The notes: a model not told the origin generated them from the letters alone. Counted from the stretch's first letter, positions 41,534 through 52,410 are shown. The stretch: DNA of 64,000 nucleotides from Linderina pennispora (GCF_002104995.1 NW_024468250.1:1-64000); one strand, 5' to 3'. Numbers and translations: made by a program.

Positions 41534-42556
41534 ATGAAGTTCACCATCGCCATCTCGCTGCTCGCTCTCCTCTCGTCGTCTGTCGCTCTTCCTGTCGATT
41601 CGCACCAGGATGGATCTGACAGCCAGCGGTCGGGCATGTCAAAGAAGGATGTAGTTCCCGCACCCCCCCTTGATCCCACTGCTTATCATGCCGATGTACC
41701 TGTTGACGTTCCCCCGCTGCCGCCGACCACCTATTCCGCTCTGCCGCCGCCACCCCCGCTGCCTGTGCCCATTGCTCCTGTTGACCCAGTCCCTGTTGGA
41801 CCCATTGAACCGGTTGAGCCTATTGCACCTATTGAACCAGTTGCACCGGTTGCACCTATTGTACCCGGCCCTAGCTATGTCGCCCGCTCATTTGATGGAC
41901 TCCCCGGCGGCCCGCTAGTTCCTCACGCACCATATGTCCCATTCGGACCTGGTGTTCCATTCGCCGGCGTGTCTTTCATCCCTGGTGTCGGTTATGTGCC
42001 CGTTACTCCTGGCAGTTTCCTCGGGGGCCCTATCGGCCTCGTCGATCCGTTCTTCCCTGGCTTCCCAGGCAGTGGTGTTCCAGGTGGTCCTGTTGACCCA
42101 TTCACTCCTGGTGGTCCTGGATCCGGCCTTCCAGGTAGTCCTGGTGGAGGCCTTCCAGGCAGTCCTGGTGGAGGCCTTCCGGGCGGCCCTGGCGGTGGTT
42201 TCCCAGGCAATCCTGGCGGTGGTTTCCCAGGCGGTCCTGGCGGGAACGGATCAAACAGCGGAGGTGGTGTCTGCGGACTCTCGCCAACCCAAGTGTCCGC
42301 ACTGACCCCCTTACTCAAGAAGCTTGGTCTTGCACCTACAGTCAACGAGGTGAAGAACGTGGTCGACAACATTGTGTTCAGCCTCGGCGACCTGCTAGGC
42401 AGCGAAGGCATTTCTCAGCTGCTCGGCGCAGTCAACAGCCTAGTCAAGGACCTTGGGCTTGGTGGTCTTGATGCTAGGCCCGCTGTCAACGAGGTGATCT
42501 CCATTCTGCGGAACCAGGTGCCATGTCTGCTTAACACGCTCCTTCCTCTTCCATGA
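41534..42556 (+). CDS. Secreted Pro/Gly-rich protein D (two-Cys C-terminal domain)
   Basis: Intact 340 residues. Signal peptide 'MKFTIAISLLALLSSSVAL', then a proline-rich region with PIEPVEPIAPIEPVAP-type repeats (41770-41870). An aromatic/Pro/Gly segment follows, then GLPGSPGG / GFPGNPGG units (42115-42245). The C-terminal domain is 'GVCGLSPTQVSALTPLLKKL', 'GLGGLDARPAVNEVISIL', 'RNQVPCLLNTLLPLP', clearly homologous to A-C although about 9 kb away and beyond the polyQ gene. The spacer differs entirely from those of A-C, so the domain is conserved and the spacer is swapped or evolves fast. Confidence 0.82.
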   Translation: MKFTIAISLLALLSSSVALPVDSHQDGSDSQRSGMSKKDVVPAPPLDPTAYHADVPVDVPPLPPTTYSALPPPPPLPVPIAPVDPVPVGPIEPVEPIAPIEPVAPVAPIVPGPSYVARSFDGLPGGPLVPHAPYVPFGPGVPFAGVSFIPGVGYVPVTPGSFLGGPIGLVDPFFPGFPGSGVPGGPVDPFTPGGPGSGLPGSPGGGLPGSPGGGLPGGPGGGFPGNPGGGFPGGPGGNGSNSGGGVCGLSPTQVSALTPLLKKLGLAPTVNEVKNVVDNIVFSLGDLLGSEGISQLLGAVNSLVKDLGLGGLDARPAVNEVISILRNQVPCLLNTLLPLP

Positions 42557-43100
42557 ATTCCTGATGATTTCTGTAATCCTTGACTCCTCAATAATATCGC
42601 GATTTTTAACGTTGTCGGTCCTGAGAGATTGCCGCTGTGAAGTTCGCTTGGTGATCTAAGCTATCTGTTTAGCCAGGAGGACTCTCTGCCAGCAGCGACC
42701 CACCCTTGGCCTTCTGGCTTCACCAGTGTCATTTCTCTGCCGGCAGGGGATTTGACAGCGCTTCAATGGCTACACATGCTCGCAAGATACCTTTCGTTGT
42801 GCGTATTGGCAGCAAAACTGTCATACAAAGACGCGTGCCCTGCCCCGGCCATGGCCTTATGCATTGTCACACAAGGTGCTGCTGATTGATTGAAGCCCCA
42901 GCCAGAGTAGGGGTGCGGTCCAGTCACTCTTTCGCACCCTCTTTCGCCGGTTCTCAAATTTCACAAATGCTTTACAACACTCTGTCGAATTACAACTCTG
43001 GAATGTGCTGAATCAGCCAACCTTTATCTACAACCCCTTATTTCTCAATTCTGTCGTCTCTTTTCCAACTTCTACCACCAGCAAGCTTGGGCGTACTTTC
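42557..43100. other. Intergenic, SMG1-like promoter
   Basis: No gene recognised. A non-ATG open frame extends upstream of 43101 without homology. Confidence 0.5.
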
Positions 43101-46100
43101 ATGGGCGGAGGAGATAGCCAGTGCGTGCACAGCTTACTAAAGGCGTGGTCTACTTGCGACACTCCAAATTCACTATTAATTATCAACCAACTATTCGGCA
43201 GCACCGACTCACAGCAGGTATGGAAGCAGTCGTGCACCCAGCATCAGTCTGACGGCAAAGCCGGCACGTCGGTTTTCGAGGAGCTGGCGGATATTGCTCG
43301 CGTTGCAGTGTGTTCTGTGAACGCCCTTGACAAGGCTAATTTCGCACGCACGTGGTGTTTAGAGCTTCCGCTTGCTATCGCCCAGTTCTGTACTGACAGG
43401 CAACAGCCGAGCACAGGAGCTGGCTGGCCACAACATGTGAGGGTGGGTGGCCACCTCCCTGAACATATTCTCGAGGTGGCGCAGGGCTACATTAATAGAA
43501 CAGTGGTACGATATCCCAACAGCCAGCATCTGCTAGTCATGGGAGGCGATGAGCCAATCCATATGCTGCTTCACCTTCTGAGCCTGTCGCTACCAAGAGG
43601 TTCGGTCGCAGAAGAATGCTGGACGTCAGCTACGTTGGTATCAGCAATCATCCTGGCAAGCAATTCTAGGCTGTTTCGGGATTCAGGGGTTTGGGTCGTT
43701 CTGCTGAACCTGGTTGGAACATGCATCTCGCACCAAGCGCTTGGCCAGGTCGGACTACAGCGCTGCGTATTGGTCGCCCATCTCGCCATTAGCCAAATCG
43801 ACACGCTGCTGCCATCGGCACAGGAGACAGTAATTGCACTGGTCTACGCATTGCACTCGCAGCACGACTGCGATATCAGTCTTTGCATCGAAGACCTAGT
43901 GCATGCATGTGCTACAGCGAGCGGTACGGGAACAGCGGCAAAAGTTATGGCGGCACACATGGTTGGTGACATCGCCAAGGATGACTCGCTGGACCCGCTG
44001 TCAGCAGACAGTGTGCGATCAATCAAGAGCCTGCTAGGAGATCCGAGCGATGCTGTTCGCAAAGGGTGGTATCTAGCTGCTAAACGCACGTCTGCATATG
44101 ATCCACTGAGAACGGCAAGCTATGGCGGTTCAGTTTCGAGCGTTGGTCGTGCGCTAGCTGTGAGTAGCTGCCCGGTTGGTTTCAGCAGCGTGGCATCAAT
44201 GCTTGCACGCGAAATGACTCGATCGGATGCGCTGCTGATAGTTCGGTGCTTGACGACTGACTGGCCCAAACAGATGAGCGACGATGTGCACTTGACCGAG
44301 TTTGGCCTCCCTAGCTCGGTATTGGATATTGCGGTTGGTTCACTGAGAGCAGCAATGCCGTCTAATTCCTGCGGTGATGTGCTCATGGATATCCAGACTG
44401 CTGTTGCCGCTTCGGCACTTGCTTTGCGCAGTTCGAGTGCAGATGAGATTGGCTCAATCGTCGCCCTGCTGCTTGACGCTCTTCGCAAACTACCTTGAAC
44501 CGGACAACGCGTCCAATGCATTCCCTGAGGACATCCCAAGCAGTACCATCTATTGGATTCTGGAGTTTGTCTACCACTATCTTGTATCGACTTCGCATGC
44601 GCCAGAGTCGCTAACTACTGTGGATGTGCAGCTGCTTCTTCTGCGTGCTGCAGTTGCCAGTAGCAATCTCGGATTTGCTGTCTTCATATGTCAGCACCTC
44701 ACACGCAACCACCGCAAATCGGCCAAAGGTAGCCGCAAGCTAGCTATTTATACACAACTGCTCAGTGCCGCGCCATGGGTTGTTGTCAGCGAATTGCTTG
44801 GCAGTGAGGCTGGTGACATGGTCGACAGTTTTGCTGAGATGCAGTCTCTCGAGTCGCAGCTCAGCGGACTAGCGGTTTCTGATCACGACACTGGTGCGAT
44901 GGACAGACTCAAAGACTTCGACCTGGGCGACCTAGGGATTCGGACAGGCGATGTTGCGCGTGCGGACCTAGCGCTATTATCTGGGCCTGTGCCCTCTCGC
45001 AGCACGTGCGACTTTCTGGGGCGGAGTGACCATAGGATTCAGATAGTGGATCGCTTCTTTGACTTTGCTGTGGCGGACAACATTTCGTATGTGGATGGCC
45101 GAGGACCACCGGTACTGCTCGAGCAGGAGGCGATGGGAAAGCTCAGATGCAGCTCAGGCGCAGCCACGGCAGTCCAGATTCGATCTGCTCGATGGCTACT
45201 TGGCCGTGGCCACCACCAGCAGGTATTGGCGGCTCTGGAAACAATGGACGTGAGTGGGTTTGCCTCCAAGCACCTGCGTGGCTGGTGGAGCACTTTTACG
45301 GATACCTTGCTTTTGCGCGCAAGCAATGGTCGCACAGACTCACCTGTGCTATGGAAGGATGCTGCTGTAAGACGCAAGATAATTGATGCTGTGCGGGCAG
45401 GTATCCCTGCCGATAGCCGGATCGACTTGGTTTTTGCTCAGTGTCCTGGGCAACCTGTTGGCGATTTTGTCTCCGATCTAGTGCACCCAGCATATCCGAT
45501 TTCTGTTGATAGCTTGGTTGCTCAGGGCGTGGATACCGAGAAAGCGAGGCAAGCTGTTTTGTATCTTTGCAATGACACTTTGGTCGCCGATGAGCGCAGC
45601 CAGCTCTACTCCGGATCCATCATGCACGGCCGTGGGAAGATCCGATTCTCGGCTAAAGGCGTGCTTGACCCTGCAGCAGCGCTTATATCTGACGTTTCCC
45701 GGAACCCGTCGAATGCACCGCAACTAGTTACCGATTCATTGACTACCAGTGCCACTAAGCAGCTCGCGCCGTTTATCCCCCAGCTATTCGGATTGCTCAA
45801 TTACAGGGAACTGCGCGACCCGAGCACTAGCATGTCGACTGCAGCCGATAGTGCTCTGAGCATTCTTGAACTCCTGTCTGAATCGTCCCCAGATGTGGTT
45901 ATATTCCATGCTGTCGTAGCCGACCAGTCGCAAGCTAGTGGGACGCACGGCCAGCGACGTACCGCACAACTCCTACGGCGTTTCTCGCCTGAGCGGGTTG
46001 CAGATATCCGCCTGTTCTTGAAATCGGCTGAGCAAGCGATGGTGTTACCACAGGAGCGAATTCGCTGGCAGTGCATCAAGACCAAGTCCGCATATACTAA

Positions 46101-47883
46101 AGCGCTGATGGCCCACTTGCGGCCGGAGTCTTCACAAAGTACGGTTCAGGCTCCACTGGCGCCGCTATATAGCCTACTGGACGAGTATTCCGCACGGGTT
46201 CCGCTGTCGGCTGCTGAGAAAGATCTGATTTCTGTTATCCCCCAGTTGCGATCGCTTGTTGACCGGCTTGCTGTGGCCGACGCTGGCCTGCGTGCAGCAG
46301 AGGACATATGGAATGAGCTGTTCATGGCCCTCAACACCCCAGCAAAACTAGCTACTGCCTACGCTAGTCCCGCGCTAGCCGAGTTCACCACTGCCATACC
46401 CATTCCATCGCTGGTAGACAGCGGCGAGCCACGGTACCTTTCGCATGTTGGAAGCTCACTGCGTGTGATTGCGTCGAAGACACGGCCAAAGCTACTGACA
46501 TTGCACTTTGCAGGAGCTACAGGCGAGATCACTAAAGAGCGGTACATTCTGAAGGGTAACGAGGACTTGCGCGTTGACGAGACGGTAATACAGTCATTCA
46601 TGAGACTCAACCGTGTTGCGCGCTCTGCTGAGGGTGGAGAGACAGAGGGCGCATCACCACTGCGTCACTCTGCCCAACTGGCGGTCTATAATGTTGTTCC
46701 CACAGGACTCCTGGGTGGACTTATCCAGGTGGTCGATAACGCACCGTCGCTGTTTTTCATTTACTCGCAATTCGCCAAGGCCAAATTCGCGTCCGCCAGC
46801 GGACCTGATGGCCGCAACCAGCCGCCAACAACGATGCAGATCCACAGGCAATGTGCGTCGCGTATTCTCAAGAGCAATGGAATTCTACCGAACACGCCTT
46901 CCGCCAAATGGCCACCAGAGCTCCAGGCCGAAGTATACGATACGCTTGTATCCACAATCCCGCCGAATCTGCTGCACCGGCAGGTCATGGGTGCAGCACT
47001 AAGCCCGGCGCATTTGCACATGGCATCGCGCAACATGGTCAAGACAATAGCCATGTCATCTATGGCAGGCTATATCCTGGGGCTCGGGGACCGCCATCTA
47101 GACAACCTACTTGTGGATGTCAGTCGTGGCCAACTTGTGTCGATCGACTTCAATGTGTGCTTCGACTTTGGTGGCATATCACGCGTTCCTGAGCAAGTGC
47201 CATTCCGCATGACGCCAATTCTGCAGTACCTGTGCGGCTCACCGACCCAGTCGCCCGGCGATGCGTCGCTCGGCAACTGGGCTTTTGCAAACAGCCGTAC
47301 ATTTGCCCGGGCATCCGGAGCTGCCTTGCACTTTGCGCGGATGGATAAGGATGCATTGGTGAATGCGATTGCGCGGCGGGTCCAGTTCCAGCCGTTCCAA
47401 GAATGGGGCGATATCGAAATGACGTGGCTTAAAAGCAGCACACACGGCCAAGTCCACCAGCAGCCATCCTCTGCAAACTCGCCATCGGCGCTTGATGACA
47501 GTTCCAGCAACCGTGAGCGGTGGCTGTCGCCGGATCCGGGCGATGCCAGCAACCAGCCATCGCAGACACTGCCCACGAGTAGCCTGAGCCTTGGGTCGCC
47601 TCAGCAGTCCGAAGAGGCCATTCGGGCAACCGGTTTGTGCCCGCTCAGTGCGTTTTTGCCCCATGGCCAGACTGATGTGGTGTGTTTAACTGAGTCTTCA
47701 GCTGGGTGGAGAATCGCGCAGGCTGCTGTGGGGCGCATGGCAGCCAAGCTCGAATTCAGAGGCTCGAGTGTTTCTGATAGCTGCGATTCTGTGGTCAAGG
47801 AACAGGTGCTGGCTGTATGGGCTGCCTCGGTGGCAAAGGAAAATCTTATGAGAATGTATGCAGGCTGGGCGTCGTGGATATAG
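43101..47883 (+). CDS. SMG1: SMG1-like phosphatidylinositol 3-kinase-related kinase
   Basis: Best read as a compact SMG1, the kinase that phosphorylates UPF1 in nonsense-mediated mRNA decay. ATG 43101 starts 'MGGGDSQCVHSLLKAWSTC'. The first ~1,000 residues are helical HEAT/FAT-like sequence with no sharp motif. The kinase domain covers about residues 1110-1420: 'LLTLHFAGATGEITKERYIL', 'KGNEDLRVDETVIQSFMRLN', the catalytic loop 'GYILGLGDRHLDNLLVDV', 'SIDFNVCFDFGG' and 'RVPEQVPFRMTPILQYLCG'. The xFNVCF and RVPExVPFRMT blocks are SMG1 hallmarks. A Ser/Pro-rich insert follows, then a FATC end: 'VAKENLMRMYAGWASWI'. One frame change near 44478 joins two long frames. About 1,590 residues against over 3,600 in human SMG1. 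Confidence 0.85.
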
Positions 47884-49047
47884 ACGGCTTCTTCACGCTA
47901 GGTAGCGACCAATGCGAATGTACCCATACATAGCCCCTAACTGATGTGTATATACTCGGAAAAGCACAAGCCCAACGCGCAGATCGGGCAAGTTCTGCTC
48001 CTCATCCAAGAGCAAAATTCCCAAGGACTGGCGTGTCCAAACACCATGCGGCTCTATCTCAGTCTGCTCTATTCCGAGTTTTGTGCCATGGATATACTCT
48101 CATGGAGGAAACCAATTCCTATTCAGCTAGTAGCACACCAGCCACCAAGTGATTGAGCCTGCTAATTGACCCTAACACGAAGTTGAGGGAGAGATAGGCA
48201 GTCACTCGTGATGCTGTAATTATAAGTGCAGGGACAGGCATCAATACTCCATAGTCTGTCCTAACGGCACAGCTTTCACCGGATGGAGTTGGTCTAGTTT
48301 TGAAGGGGTCTTGAAAGTACTTGCAACGAACGAGAACGACCAGCTAATAAAGCTAGTAAAAGGCACCACCTGTGAAGATATCAACCTGGCTAGAATTTAG
48401 TGGTTTTTGGAAGCGATAATGCTTTTTATGAGCAGTTTCCTTCAGATGGTGCCTTTTTATAATCACATTGAAGAGTCACAGCAATGTGAGAAAATGAAAT
48501 TGTCATTAAGGACGCAGGGGCGGTGTCGCTGATTAATCTAGCCCTGGGTCAAGCAGGTGGGCGAAGAGCCAGGTTGGAGAATTATATTACCTTTTGAAAA
48601 TAACTGACATGTGATGTTTTCTTGATAGGAACTGCTATTACCGGTGGTGTTTTGTATTCTGAATTGCCTGCCGTGTCCAGCCATGTGGTATTTCTTGCAT
48701 AGGCTCTTGAGGGCAGTCTTTTTGAGCTCTCAAAGCCACCTGGTGCTGGCGTGAAGTGAAAAATAAATGTGTGTGTCCGAGAGCGGATTTGTATGCGACA
48801 GCAAAGTATTGTGTGCTTGCAAGGCAAGCCATGAATTCCTGTGGTGGGGCTCAGAAGAGCATAAAGTCCTTCAATCAATCAAAAGCGCTCTAGCGGGCAG
48901 AAAGACACCTTTTAGGCTATCTTGTCATGTATAAAAACCTTCATTACCATCGCTGCAATGGTAGTGGCAACATATTGTGTACATGCAGTATTTATTTTCA
49001 TAGCTTTGCGATGGACAGGGTGCTGCTAAGCAAAGATAACAGTGCCC
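47884..49047. other. Intergenic
   Basis: No gene, tRNA or repeat recognised in about 1.2 kb between the SMG1-like gene and the convergent HK-rich gene. Confidence 0.5.
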
Positions 49048-49887
49048 TTAGTAGTAGACCTTGGCTGAGTAGTGGTTGCCGCCGCCAATGGGCGGAAGAG
49101 GCTCAATTACCGAGTACTTGGGAGCAGCAGGCGTCGTGGTAGTGTGGGTTGTTGTAGGCACGTTAGCTGAATACTTCGGAGTAGTAGGGGTTGGCGTCAC
49201 AACTGAATGCGAGGTTTTCGCGCTAGTGCACGAGGTGGTCGAAGAAACGGGGGGAGGCGGAGGTGGGGGGTTCGAGGTCTTTGTGCTAGTGCAGGTAGTA
49301 GAAACAACGGCTGGGGTAGACGTAGGTGTAGCATTAGCGCCAGTGCAGGTTGTGGATGAGGTAACCTGGCCAGATGCAGGTGTCGGATGCGTGCTCTGGA
49401 CACCAGTGCACGTAGTTGAGGGAGTCACAGGGGTGGACGTAGGAGTGGGAGCGGTAGCATATCCACCAGGATGCGATTTAGTACGATAGCCCTTGCTATG
49501 CTTGCTATGCTTGCTATGCTTGCTATGGTTTCCAGGACGACCCTTCTTGTGACCGCTCTTCTTGTGACCGCTCTTCTTGTGACCGCTCTTCTTGTTTCCG
49601 CCCTTCTTGTTTCCACCCTTCTTGTGTCCTCCAGGGCGAGTGTGATAACTGTTGGGATGGCTCTTGTTAGCTTCGGTGCAAGTGGTCGTCGGAGTAGCAC
49701 TGCTTGTGTGTGTAGTCGGGGTTACAGCCGAATATTGGGGAGGAGGAACCACAGCAGAGTACTGAGGAACCGGGTTCACAGCGGAGTACTTAGGAGCAAC
49801 CTCCTTGTAGTGACGCTTGACATGTCCAGGAGCAGCTGATGCTGCAGCAGCAAGGAGCAGAACAGTGGAGATAGTGAACGAGCGCAT
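49048..49887 (-). CDS. Secreted Thr/Pro-rich protein with His-Lys repeats
   Basis: Intact 279 residues from ATG 49887. Signal peptide 'MRSFTISTVLLLAAAASAA', then 'PGHVKRHYKEV', with a dibasic KR. YSA units follow ('PKYSAVNPVPQYSAV', 'PQYSAV') and recur at the C terminus ('PKYSANVP', 'PKYSVIEP', 'NHYSAKVYY'). The middle is strongly basic: GHKK/NKKGG/GHKKS tetra- to pentapeptides (49535-49630) and KHS tripeptides (49490-49525). The second half has TTCT motifs in Thr/Pro/Ser-rich sequence, with Cys evenly spaced and likely O-glycosylation. No known domain. Probably a cell-wall or extracellular protein. Confidence 0.72.
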   Translation of the reverse strand: MRSFTISTVLLLAAAASAAPGHVKRHYKEVAPKYSAVNPVPQYSAVVPPPQYSAVTPTTHTSSATPTTTCTEANKSHPNSYHTRPGGHKKGGNKKGGNKKSGHKKSGHKKSGHKKGRPGNHSKHSKHSKHSKGYRTKSHPGGYATAPTPTSTPVTPSTTCTGVQSTHPTPASGQVTSSTTCTGANATPTSTPAVVSTTCTSTKTSNPPPPPPPVSSTTSCTSAKTSHSVVTPTPTTPKYSANVPTTTHTTTTPAAPKYSVIEPLPPIGGGNHYSAKVYY

Positions 49888-50807
49888 GGTTGAAGTTGTA
49901 GCTTGGATTTGCTTTTGGGGTTTGGGTTGAATTCCTAGCAGTGATGTTTGGCAGATATGCAGGAAAATGCAGATGAGGTATGATGTAGATGAGTGGTTAG
50001 TTTAGGTGGACGGCTGGTACTTTTACCATATTTATATGCGCCGCACTGTGGGTTCTGCTATGTAGTTTCATCTGCGCCAGGCCATGTTTACATTTGTTGA
50101 CAGCCGATTGCCGAAAATAGAATTTTCAGGGATATCACAAATGATTGACCAGGCTTTTTAGAAATGTATAAAGGAAGCGGTCTCCTTTGCGGAGCAGTCG
50201 CCCACAGCATATAGTTCGAAAATAGACGGATTATCACATGATATTAATAGAACTAAGTTATCGCGAAAGATGGCCCCTTTACAAATTCTCCAGCTAGAAA
50301 GATGGCTTCTGGGAAGAAAGCACTGAAAATAGCCTGGGTTTCCTTGACACAGCAGGCCTGCCAAGAGCAAATATTTGCAAATATAGCCCCTTGCGTCGCA
50401 TACAATGCCAAACTAGCCCCTTATAAATTGATGTCTGAAAAATTTAATTGAAAGGGCTCCACTCTAGGCAGCTGAGTGGCAAAGACTGAGCCTACGACGC
50501 CAGAAGGCAGAACAGGATATGTTTGATGGCTGTATATGTAGCCAATGAATATAGCCAAAATATACCTAATACACCAACAATAGGGCAGATTGGCTGCGGG
50601 ATTATACATATTTCTTTTTCTATAAATGCTAGCTTCACTACCAGTAATGCAACCAGCTCGAGGTACACATCATTATTACTCAGTGTGTATATAACAGGGG
50701 GCAGTATCATAAATTCAGTACTGATAAATAGAGTTCAAACTAACAGGAAACGGCCGGGTTGGCTTCTGACACGATCCATGACCAGCATAGATGCAGTTCC
50801 TGTATAC
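49888..50807. other. Intergenic
   Basis: Holds the TATA box (50029-50036, minus strand) of the HK-rich gene; otherwise AT-rich with no gene recognised. Confidence 0.5.
50029..50036 (-). promoter_or_regulatory. TATA box of HK-rich secreted gene
   Basis: TATAAATA on the minus strand, 142 bases before the ATG at 49887. Confidence 0.6.
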
Positions 50808-51293
50808 TTAGTTGGCAGCGCCAGCTTCAGCGACATGGTGACCACCGTGACCGCCACCATGATGACCGCCATGATGGCCGCCATGGTGTCCACCATGGTG
50901 ACCTCCGTGATGACCTCCACCATGGTGGCCACCTGCATCAGCACCAACTTGATCCTGTCTCTTGTGGTGACCGCCATGACCACCGCCATGATGGCCGCCG
51001 TGGTGCCCACCATGGTGACCTCCATGATGACCTCCATGATGACCTCCACCGTGGTGGCCGCCAACATCGGCACCAGCCTGATCCTGTCTCTTGTGGGGAC
51101 CGCCGTGGCCACCGCCGTGATGGCCACCACCATGATGTCCACCACCGTGATGACCGCCGTGGTGTCCACCATGGTGGCCTCCGTGATGACCTCCACCATG
51201 GTGGCCACCTACATCAGCACCAACAGGGTCTGCAGTAGTTGCTAGAACAGCAGCAGCGAGGAGTAGCGTGGATGAGAGTAATAGGACACGCAT
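50808..51293 (-). CDS. Secreted His/Gly-rich tandem-repeat precursor with Lys-Arg sites
   Basis: Intact 161 residues from ATG 51293. The signal peptide ('MRVLLLSSTLLLAAAVLA') is followed by three repeats of about 44-48 residues. Each opens 'GADVGG' or 'GADAGG', runs through HHGG/HHGGG units, and repeats 1 and 2 end 'HKRQDQ'. The two internal KR pairs are in identical context (PHKRQDQAGAD, HHKRQDQVGAD), as in Kex2-processed repeat precursors. The third repeat ends 'VAEAGAAN' without KR. Cutting after KR would release peptides with an N-terminal Gln. About a third of mature residues are His, so binding of Cu, Ni or Zn is likely in principle. No homolog recognised. Confidence 0.75.
   Translation of the reverse strand: MRVLLLSSTLLLAAAVLATTADPVGADVGGHHGGGHHGGHHGGHHGGHHGGGHHGGGHHGGGHGGPHKRQDQAGADVGGHHGGGHHGGHHGGHHGGHHGGHHGGGHGGHHKRQDQVGADAGGHHGGGHHGGHHGGHHGGHHGGHHGGGHGGHHVAEAGAAN
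50840..51225 (-). repeat. Tandem repeats coding HHGG units in three ~130-bp copies
   Basis: Two nested levels: 9-15-bp units built from CACCATGGTGG-like blocks, inside three long repeats separated by the conserved KRQDQ codons (TCTTGTGG on the plus strand at 50958 and 51088). Confidence 0.8.
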
Positions 51294-51421
51294 AGTTGTC
51301 GATGAGTTTAGAATATTAGACGATGGCTTGACTAGTGGCTCTTGTTAGTTTGCTGAAGTGTTTCGAAGGAGTAGCTTGCTTGTGATTGAATGAATCTGGT
51401 CCCAGCAAGGGCATGGTCAGG

Positions 51422-51429
51422 TATTTATA
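51422..51429 (-). promoter_or_regulatory. TATA box of His/Gly-rich secreted gene
   Basis: TATAAATA on the minus strand, 129 bases before the ATG at 51293; same core and spacing as the HK-rich gene. Confidence 0.6.
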
Positions 51430-52286
51430 CATGGCCAACTGTGCTGTTTGATACTTTGTCTCGTAAATTTCGCATTCTCTCCCGTATGTATACGGTTCAG
51501 CCAGAAATATGCTATATGTATGAATGCAGTCAATTTTTTCTCACGAATACCCTGTGACCACCGACCCAGAGATACTTTTGCCAATATGCTGCTCGCGCAA
51601 AACAGGTACTGCCATCCCTTTATGCAATAGATATTGTACTATGCATACAATTGCGGCGATGTCTCCGCTGTGGACCGATAAGGTTGTTCACAAATGACGT
51701 CTGCTTTATTTGCGCATGGTGATGATAGACAAACTACCATAAATAAACATGACTGTGTGAAAAAAAATTGAAGATACGAGCATGCGCTTGCACTAGGTGC
51801 CCTCAGATATGCGTGCTCGGTGGCAGCGGCTTTCGGGGTGTACTTTCTGATGGAATTTAGCTAGGGGATGACTGCAACAGAATCCACCCATGTTCTCGTT
51901 TCTAGGGACAGCTCCTGTTTGGTATGTCCCTCAAGAGTGAGATGATCCCTAAAACCCTGGGAAATCGCGCAATAGGGATTATGTCGGTGATATTTTCGTT
52001 CGATTCATGTCTTGAGATGTAAAGCACAATTTCCGACCCATGTATCTGGCCCGGGGCTGCTGAAAACACATCCTTCCAAAGACAAGGCTTAACAGCAACT
52101 AGAATTTATTCTTCTAATACTAAACGCTTGGCTCAACACCACACATACGCTATCCATGGCACTGCCATGCCACACATATTCTGTATATGCATTGATAGCT
52201 ATTGCTGTTCAGATTGTAATATTGATAGAGAAGGAAAAGTGGAGTTGCAAAGAGTGCCTGCTATCTGACACTCACTTGTTGGTACC

Positions 52287-52328
52287 CTACGAAGGTATGC
52301 CTACGAAGGTATGCCTACGAAGGTATAC
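52287..52328. repeat. Three 14-bp tandem repeats
   Basis: CTACGAAGGTATGC twice and CTACGAAGGTATAC once, contiguous, 83 bases beyond the PFS2 stop. Confidence 0.85.
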
Positions 52329-52410
52329 CCCTCAATGCTATATCCGGATATCCAAGGCACAATACCTGGCGTGCTTTTCACGCTGGTAAATGCATTCAAG
52401 ACGTACGTAT

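Larger units (their letters stand above)
51294..52410. other. Intergenic
   Basis: Promoter of the His/Gly-rich gene (TATA at 51422-51429) and 3' flank of PFS2. Contains a short tandem repeat (52287-52328). No gene recognised. Confidence 0.5.

Noticed and set aside
49490-49640. Regularly spaced short repeats that might suggest a CRISPR array
   Set aside because: The units are directly adjacent, in frame, and code for HKK and KHS peptides; there are no unique spacers and the genome is eukaryotic.
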